This document shows, piece after piece, positions 22,771-27,188 of a DNA stretch of 27,188 nt. Both the position numbers and the translations under genes were made by a program. This DNA is from a virus: IMG/VR virus record IMGVR_UViG_3300028376_000028, positions 1 to 27,188 of that record, one strand, 5' to 3'. Within the stretch, counting starts at the first letter, position 1. Each line of letters starts with the position of its first letter. Under the pieces are notes generated by a model. The model saw nothing but the letters and a program-made list of their open reading frames with translations. It searched no databases and was not told where the DNA came from.

Positions 22771-22828
22771 ATTTTCCACAGATGGCTATGCCTATATATA
22801 CTAGAGGGTATGACCATCTGTGGAAAAT
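22771..22828. promoter_or_regulatory. 15-bp inverted repeat with TTTTCCACA, around an AT-rich centre
   Basis: ATTTTCCACAGATGG (22771-22785) is perfectly repeated in inverse at 22814-22828. TTTTCCACA differs from the E. coli DnaA box TTATCCACA at one position and is a known DnaA-box form in some bacteria. The 28-bp centre holds CCTATATATACTAGAG, which could be a -10 region or an unwinding site. An operator controlling a promoter for the leftward small genes is the alternative. Confidence 0.8.
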
Positions 22829-22840
22829 ATGAGGCTGAAC

Positions 22841-22852
22841 CCCTCTAGAGGG
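22841..22852. promoter_or_regulatory. 12-bp palindrome CCCTCTAGAGGG
   Basis: A perfect palindrome 12 bp beyond the 15-bp inverted repeat. A half copy, CTAGAGGG, lies inside that repeat's centre at 22801-22808. This looks like an operator for a dimeric protein. Confidence 0.55.
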
Positions 22853-22944
22853 TGTTCTGAGAGGTGAATGAGTAACTGAGTAACTGTGATTGCACTGGGT
22901 ATCCCAGCAGACAACTGAACAAGTGTCAAGTGCCTTGTGGTTGC

Positions 22945-23264
22945 TGTTACAGGTGTGTTACGTCAAAAAGCGGGGTTGTTACAGACCTTGTAACAGCAAA
23001 TCCCCTAGCATTTACAAGGGGTTAAGCCTTGCTGTTACAAATGTTACAGATTCTGGGGGTAGTAAAAGAATATACTGTAAGAGGGGGTGTGTCCGTGGTT
23101 GGTTACGGCTGAGAGTTTATTATTTATTATATCTATTATTCTTGTAACATTTGTAACACCCCCCCTAAAATCGCCGTTTGGTAACGCCCACGGGCCGATT
23201 TTTGCTGTTACAAATGCTGTTACAAACCCGATCCGACTTGTAACAATTGTAACGATCTGTAACA
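22945..23264. repeat. Iteron-like array: 13 copies of TGTTACA / TGTAACA
   Basis: Forward units (TGTTACA) begin at 22945, 22956 (ending G), 22977, 23033, 23042, 23206 and 23218; inverse units (TGTAACA) begin at 22989, 23143, 23152, 23239, 23248 (ending G) and 23258. Many neighbours are spaced 9-12 bp, close to one helical turn. The array adjoins the end of the primase-helicase gene and surrounds an AT-rich stretch. Iterons next to a helicase-primase gene are the layout of phage and plasmid origins. Confidence 0.85.
23115..23140. other. AT-rich stretch inside the iteron array (possible unwinding element)
   Basis: Twenty-six bp with only one G and one C (GTTTATTATTTATTATATCT, then ATTATT), in contrast to GC-rich surroundings. 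It lies 2 bp before a pair of inverse iteron units. A DNA unwinding element is the natural reading. Confidence 0.6.
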
Positions 23265-23296
23265 AAAAGGCCGGACCCAACAAAAAGGCCGGACCC
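23261..23296 (-). repeat. Exact 18-bp tandem duplication of a terminator arm
   Basis: AACAAAAAGGCCGGACCC occurs twice in direct tandem. On the minus strand each copy gives GGGTCCGGCC followed by TTTTTGTT, that is the 3' arm plus U-tract of the terminator below. Confidence 0.92.
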
Positions 23297-23309
23297 TTAC
23301 GGTCCAGCC
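23281..23309 (-). terminator. Intrinsic terminator after the primase-helicase gene
   Basis: On the minus strand GGCTGGACC and GGTCCGGCC pair over 9 bp (one G-U) around a 5-nt loop, followed by TTTTTG, 28 nt after the primase-helicase stop. The second copy of the 3' arm and U-tract could form an alternative longer-loop terminator. Confidence 0.88.
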
Positions 23310-23336
23310 CCTTTGAATCCGCCACGGACTCGGTGC

Positions 23337-26300
23337 TTAGTCGTCGATATCAACCATCAACGAATCCAAATCCGGCAAAGGTTGAGCGTCCCCTTCTTCG
23401 ACGTCCACTTGATGTAGATAGACCGTGTACCACCGTTGCAATGAACCCCCGACTCTCCAAGCCTTATCGGGTCTGGCAACAAGGCCTTGGTCAGCCAGCC
23501 AATCAAAAAGCTGGGACGCTGTACAGCCCGCTCCCTTGGTCACACCGGAAGCGTCCAGCATAGAGGGGGTCGTATATAGTCCGTCACGTCTGGTTTTCCC
23601 GTCTTCCGATACACCGGCAAAACGAACCCCAAACGCCTCGTGTGCTCGGTCGTAGTCTGTTTCAACGGGGAATCTCGCCGGTTGGGCCGCAGCCATGTTT
23701 TGCAACACGGACCAAGCCCTAGCCTCGGGGGTCGTAACATCTCCCCTACTTCCGATGATTCGCTCTTTCACCACTTCAACCGCATATTCGACAAAGCTGC
23801 GGTTCCCATATTCCTCTTTCGTCTCAGCCCACGATTCCGGCAAGATCCCCACAAAATCAGCGAGCGCCAGAGCGGTATATACGATAGCTACCTGCTCCAT
23901 GATCCGGACGTTTTCGCCGTTTTCGATTCCGCTGATCAGGATATCTTGCGATTTGCGATGAAACGCCCGAACCCCGTCGAGGTTCGGCTGGTTAATCATC
24001 CATTGAATGAACGTCCTTCCGGCTACACCGTAGTTTTGCTGAAAACGCTCCCGGATCGCTTCGGCATGGTCCCGATCGATAGTGACCTCGCCCCGTTCGA
24101 TCGGCACATCAAGCATACGAACCGTCAGACCACCTTGAACGTGATCCGCGCCGATCCAATCAGTGATGGTGTTCTCACCGGTTGAAAGCGCTGTACAGGA
24201 CCATGAGCGCGTTTGTACGACCTCCGTACCCGACCGGTTAGACCGCCGCCGCCCTTCACCGTCAGCAAAGGAATAGACGAATTTCCGAACGTGGCGGGGG
24301 TCACATTCCTGCAGCTCGTCGAGAATCATACACGCACCACTGTAATCTTGCGCAGCGATTTCGTGCCCGTTCTTGGTGCCGTCCCAGCTTTTGATCAAGG
24401 ACCGGGGGTTGCCCCAGACCGACGAAGCGGCATAAAGCGAGCGGCTTTTCCCGCTGGAACTCGCCCCCGCCAGATGGACACCAAACGGATCCCGATCCAA
24501 AACGTGAAGTAGCGGACCCGCCAGCGACACACCTAACGCAAAGGCTAGGTACGGCGTCGTGACCGTCTCTTCAACGGCGTCTTTCCAGTCGTCGAGGGTT
24601 CCCTTTTCCTGCCCTCTCAGAGCCGTGTGTGCGCCCTCGGCGTACCAATCAGCCCCCATCACCTGTGTACCGTTGACGTAGACCGCCTGACCGTCGTCAT
24701 CGTGCCACCCACTACGCCGAACGACCGTGGATTCCTTGACGTCCCGCGCTTCAGAGTACCATTCACCCAACATTTCGCAGAAATCCCCACCACATCGCGG
24801 TTGAATTTGAACGCCGGCTTTAGCGGCAGCACCGGCTGCGTTTTTGGCCGCCGTCGAATCGACCCACGCATCTGCTTCAAGTGTCCCGTACCGTACCCGG
24901 CCCTTTCGATCATGATAACGGTACCGAACCCCGTAATCCCCGGACCCCTGAACCCGTACTATCGACAGAGGCCAGACCTCTCGAGCTATGGTTGCCGTCT
25001 CGTCGTGAAACCACTTCCCCGCATCTGAATCATACGCCCACTTTTCCTTTTTACAGATGAAACCGATTTGCCACCGGGTCGAGCTAGCATACGGGGGACC
25101 GTCGCCGAGGCGAACGTCCCGCGTTTCCGTCTGTTCGTGGAAGTCAACATAAGCGTCCTTGTCCGTTTGCAGGATCACAACGGCGTTATCCGACCCTTCC
25201 TTGTTACAGCCGGCCAGACGCTTCAACCGCTGGAGCTGTCGCATGGATTCATCCCGTTTCAGAGCGCCTAGCTCTCCCTCCGGGATATCACCGGCCTCGG
25301 CCCACTGATCAACTACCTGTTGGATCGCGGCGTCAATCAGCTCGTGACGTTGTTCGAATTCATCCTCGGTACTAGCTCGCTGATCGTCCGTACATTTGAA
25401 CGAAACGTGCATCTTTGCCCGATCTTCGTCGGTCGGGTCAGGCGTGGTCATTTCGACAGCGCACGCCGGTAGCCCTCGTTTGCCCAGAGTCCTGACGATA
25501 CGGTTAACCAGCGAGATCAAGGGCTTTCTATCGTCGGACCCGTCAAAATCGACCACATACAGATGACCACCATAGCCACCATGCAGCCCCTCTTTCGCCG
25601 CGCTCTTTGTCCAGCCTCCCCACATACGGTTAACCGGTGCGTCAAGAGGCGCACCTTCGACCCGATTTTCCTCTTTTTTCGGCTTGGTCAAGATGCGATC
25701 ACCGAGCCAGATGCCTCCCGGCACGATGCAAATAGCATCGACGTAATACGCCAGCGATACCCGGTCCCACTCTAGGTCTGCCGCTTCGCAATATTGCCGG
25801 AGTTGGTCCATAACCTCATCCGGGGCCGACCCGTTTACCAGTGCCGCTAGTTCGGCACGTCGCGTGAGTTGCGGAGGCTTGTTTTGCGCTTCCATACGCA
25901 GCCGTCTTGCCCGTGCGATCCGGCTAGATAGCTGCCGCTGCGGCTCGTAGTTCGTCCACATGTCGTACTGTTCGGCAATCCAGTCAGCCGCAGCCCGCTT
26001 TTCCTCTTTGGTCAACTCACCGGCGTCATATTTCCCGGCTTGCCATTGTGCGACAAGCTCGATGGGTCCGCCGCCGATCCCCGTTTTATGGTGAACATAA
26101 AGATTCTTTCCGCTGGCAAACTGGATTTTTGCCGTGTCCGTGTGCAGTTCGTGGGGAAACGAATGCCGCCCCTGACCGTGGTCGTATACGCCTATATCAG
26201 CGGCTACGAGCTGGATATCCAGCTCGGCCCGAATCCGGTCGTAATCCACCTGACGGCGGTACGTGCCGCCTCCGGTCCAAGGGATGATATCCCCATGATC

Positions 26301-26447
26301 GTCACGGGGGACTTCTTCAAAACCTATTTCGCGCTCTGCGGGTTCGGTTGTTACGCTATCTTCTGTCTCGATGTTTTTCGCTTCTTCTGACATTGGTTGC
26401 TCCTGGTTGATCTGGTATACCTTTGAAGGCTCTTTCACTTTTCCCAT
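23337..26447 (-). CDS. Primase-helicase with DUF927 ATPase domain (1036 aa)
   Basis: Start at ATG 26447 with GAGG upstream; it overlaps the end of the 60-aa gene region. A second in-frame ATG at 26393 has an equally good GGAG. Residue numbers count from the GTG at 26453. Region 70-135 resembles a CHC2 primase zinc domain but lacks the cysteines (FPHELHTD, HHKTGIGGGPIELV). Residues 298-430 look like an AEP primase: LYVVDFDG (Asp302, Asp304), KMHVSFK (His349), and RLAGCNKEG like the R-x-PGT-N-K block. The DUF927 ATPase has GASSSGKS (663-670) and MILDELQE (709-716). It probably primes and unwinds phage DNA at the adjacent iteron region. Confidence 0.85.
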   Translation of the reverse strand: MGKVKEPSKVYQINQEQPMSEEAKNIETEDSVTTEPAEREIGFEEVPRDDHGDIIPWTGGGTYRRQVDYDRIRAELDIQLVAADIGVYDHGQGRHSFPHELHTDTAKIQFASGKNLYVHHKTGIGGGPIELVAQWQAGKYDAGELTKEEKRAAADWIAEQYDMWTNYEPQRQLSSRIARARRLRMEAQNKPPQLTRRAELAALVNGSAPDEVMDQLRQYCEAADLEWDRVSLAYYVDAICIVPGGIWLGDRILTKPKKEENRVEGAPLDAPVNRMWGGWTKSAAKEGLHGGYGGHLYVVDFDGSDDRKPLISLVNRIVRTLGKRGLPACAVEMTTPDPTDEDRAKMHVSFKCTDDQRASTEDEFEQRHELIDAAIQQVVDQWAEAGDIPEGELGALKRDESMRQLQRLKRLAGCNKEGSDNAVVILQTDKDAYVDFHEQTETRDVRLGDGPPYASSTRWQIGFICKKEKWAYDSDAGKWFHDETATIAREVWPLSIVRVQGSGDYGVRYRYHDRKGRVRYGTLEADAWVDSTAAKNAAGAAAKAGVQIQPRCGGDFCEMLGEWYSEARDVKESTVVRRSGWHDDDGQAVYVNGTQVMGADWYAEGAHTALRGQEKGTLDDWKDAVEETVTTPYLAFALGVSLAGPLLHVLDRDPFGVHLAGASSSGKSRSLYAASSVWGNPRSLIKSWDGTKNGHEIAAQDYSGACMILDELQECDPRHVRKFVYSFADGEGRRRSNRSGTEVVQTRSWSCTALSTGENTITDWIGADHVQGGLTVRMLDVPIERGEVTIDRDHAEAIRERFQQNYGVAGRTFIQWMINQPNLDGVRAFHRKSQDILISGIENGENVRIMEQVAIVYTALALADFVGILPESWAETKEEYGNRSFVEYAVEVVKERIIGSRGDVTTPEARAWSVLQNMAAAQPARFPVETDYDRAHEAFGVRFAGVSEDGKTRRDGLYTTPSMLDASGVTKGAGCTASQLFDWLADQGLVARPDKAWRVGGSLQRWYTVYLHQVDVEEGDAQPLPDLDSLMVDIDD

Positions 26448-26449
26448 GT

Positions 26450-26632
26450 TCACCTCGTATAAGTCTCATCAAACGCCAGCTTTAGCTCACGTTCCCTATT
26501 TTCGCTGAGATCATTTTCCCGAATATCCCAGCCTGTCTTGCCTTTCACCTCTACCCTAGCTGTGTCGTCGCCGTAGACGATTCGCCACGTATCGGAGAGG
26601 TAGTAAAAATTAGTTTGCTTTTGCCTGTTCAT
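26450..26632 (-). CDS. Small hypothetical protein (60 aa)
   Basis: A 60-aa protein starting at ATG 26632 with GAGGAG 6 nt upstream. It has a YYLSDTWRIVYGDD beta segment, VEVKGKTGWD, and a helical charged end (RERELKLAFDETYTR). Its stop TGA lies 3 nt before the primase-helicase ATG, so it is co-translated with it. Its ribosome binding site is inside a hairpin. Function unknown; a replication accessory role is suggested only by coupling. Confidence 0.72.
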   Translation of the reverse strand: MNRQKQTNFYYLSDTWRIVYGDDTARVEVKGKTGWDIRENDLSENRERELKLAFDETYTR

Positions 26633-26637
26633 CTGTA

Positions 26638-26655
26638 GCTCCTCTCATGAGGAGC
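26638..26655 (-). promoter_or_regulatory. Hairpin covering the ribosome binding site of the 60-aa gene
   Basis: On the transcript GCTCCTC, loop ATGA, GAGGAGC form a 7-bp perfect stem whose 3' arm is the GAGGAG ribosome binding site, 5 nt before the start codon. Translation of this gene and the coupled primase-helicase could be held down until the hairpin opens. Confidence 0.7.
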
Positions 26656-26724
26656 CGAACCCGCTGATCTTCGCTTTCGTAAGTTAGCGTTGGTCGTGTG
26701 TCGTGAGCGGTTCAGCTCACAGTT

Positions 26725-26757
26725 AAAATAAAAAACCCACCTCCCGATTCGAGGTGG
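26725..26757 (-). terminator. Intrinsic terminator before the replication genes
   Basis: CCACCTC, a 7-nt loop, GAGGTGG, G, then TTTTTTATTTT on the minus strand. It ends transcription coming from the right, about 90 nt upstream of the 60-aa gene, and forms the 3' end of the structured RNA candidate. Confidence 0.85.
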
Positions 26758-26880
26758 ATTTGCGGGGTGATGACCGCTCTCGAATCAGGGGGTGGGTTCC
26801 GTGATACCGCCTCTGGAGAGACGGAAACTAGGATCCTATGTATTCACCAAATGGGCATCCACTGCCCGCGTCCTACACTA
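26725..26880 (-). ncRNA. Candidate structured RNA ending in an intrinsic terminator
   Basis: About 150 nt without a credible reading frame but rich in paired elements. On the minus strand from 5' to 3': GGGCA...TGCCC, the palindrome AGGATCCT, CCGTCTCT-CC-AGAGGCGG, then a 20-bp long-range stem (26798-26779 with 26753-26734; 18 Watson-Crick pairs, one G-U, one mismatch) enclosing GCGG...CCGC. The 3' arm abuts a T6 run. A competing 7-bp hairpin CCACCTC/GAGGTGG (26757-26737) uses the same 3' arm. No tRNA cloverleaf fits. It may be an independent small RNA or an attenuator leader before the 60-aa and primase genes. Confidence 0.55.
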
Positions 26881-26888
26881 AGAGCGTT

Positions 26889-27008
26889 CTACAAAACCAT
26901 TATCGACCCTACCCCTGCAGCGGGGGCTTGAATGGCCGAAAATAATTTCAAAATAGTTCGGTGGGCCGCTTTCTCTGTTAAGCCAGACCCTTCGATCTCG
27001 TTGCTCAT
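26889..27008 (-). CDS. Possible small peptide (39 aa)
   Basis: A 39-codon frame from ATG 27008 with GGAGAC 7 nt upstream. It encodes an amphipathic part (GLTEKAAHRTILKLFSAIQA) and a small hydrophobic end (PAAGVGSIMVL) before TAG. After the TAG the same frame stays open for 15 more codons (NALSVGRGQWMPIW). The good ribosome binding site favours a real peptide, but there is no family match and the size is small. Confidence 0.45.
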   Translation of the reverse strand: MSNEIEGSGLTEKAAHRTILKLFSAIQAPAAGVGSIMVL

Positions 27009-27070
27009 TGGTGTGGTCTCCGTCTCTCCGTTGGTGTGGTTGTCATAGGGGAGCAATCTTCCCCCCCTCT

Positions 27071-27188
27071 TTACTTGTCGATTTTATCTAGAATCCGGTC
27101 GATACCGTCACCATTATGACGAACCTGAATTTCAATCACGCCGAGTTGACTTTTCATTTCGGCAATATCCCTCTCGTTTTGAGTGATT
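27071..27188 (-). CDS. C-terminal end of a small coiled-coil protein (partial)
   Basis: The window edge cuts this gene; 38 codons to the TAA at 27071 are visible. They encode a heptad-patterned helix (RDIAEMKSQLGVIEIQV, then GIDRILDKIDK). This is like short coiled-coil phage proteins of the XhlA or tail/holin-associated kind, but those usually continue into a membrane helix, which is absent here. Function not assigned. Confidence 0.65.
   Translation of the reverse strand, partial: ITQNERDIAEMKSQLGVIEIQVRHNGDGIDRILDKIDK

Noticed and set aside
22890-23147. A plus-strand 85-aa gene across the iteron region
   Set aside because: The frame has no ribosome binding site and its composition follows the TGTTACA repeats; all real genes here are on the minus strand.
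26780-26930. A tRNA on the minus strand between the structured hairpins
   Set aside because: No cloverleaf with a conserved T-loop and matching acceptor could be built; the hairpins do not have tRNA spacing.

Overview
This window is the structural and replication part of a tailed double-stranded DNA bacteriophage or prophage (Caudoviricetes). It has the order of a siphovirus: terminase, portal, protease/scaffold, major capsid, head-tail connectors, tail terminator, major tail protein, frameshifted tail chaperones, tape measure, tail tip. No sheath gene is visible. All convincing genes lie on the minus strand, so transcription runs from high to low coordinates. Bacterial signals are clear: GGAGG-type ribosome binding sites, ATGA/TAATG translational coupling, and intrinsic terminators with U-tracts. 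Many proteins are strongly acidic, which would fit a salt-adapted host, but the host cannot be named from this sequence. No integrase, lysis gene, tRNA or rRNA gene was recognised.

Layout, in transcription order. (1) 27188-26450: the end of a coiled-coil protein, a possible 39-aa peptide, about 150 bp of highly structured probable RNA ending in a terminator, then a 60-aa protein with a hairpin over its ribosome binding site. (2) 26447-23337: a large primase-helicase (degenerate CHC2-like N-terminus, AEP-like primase motifs, DUF927 ATPase). (3) 23310-22740: a replication-origin-like region with a duplicated terminator arm, 13 TGTTACA/TGTAACA units, an AT-rich stretch, and a 15-bp inverted repeat carrying TTTTCCACA (DnaA-box-like). 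(4) 22690-20198: small accessory proteins, including a 44-aa membrane peptide and a zinc-ribbon protein. A control region at 21.7-22.1 kb holds a 27-bp perfect inverted repeat, a bidirectional terminator and a 19-bp-stem hairpin. (5) A terminator at 20.1 kb, then 20016-1: the late structural operon, tightly packed and often overlapping.

A 32-bp promoter-like element occurs three times: in front of the terminase operon, in front of the accessory operon, and pointing rightward at 22.0 kb. Each copy lies just downstream of an intrinsic terminator. This looks like the phage's own regulatory code. The origin-like region next to the primase-helicase, the shared 32-bp element and the structured RNA at 26.73-26.88 kb are the most interesting parts.

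The virion genes follow known logic. TerS/TerL package DNA through the portal, which here is fused to a MuF-like domain. A protease-scaffold fusion matures the capsid. A -1 frameshift on an A-rich slippery site makes the long tail chaperone that acts with the 915-aa tape measure. Products downstream of the tape measure probably build the tail tip and the receptor-binding structures, including a LamG-like domain.
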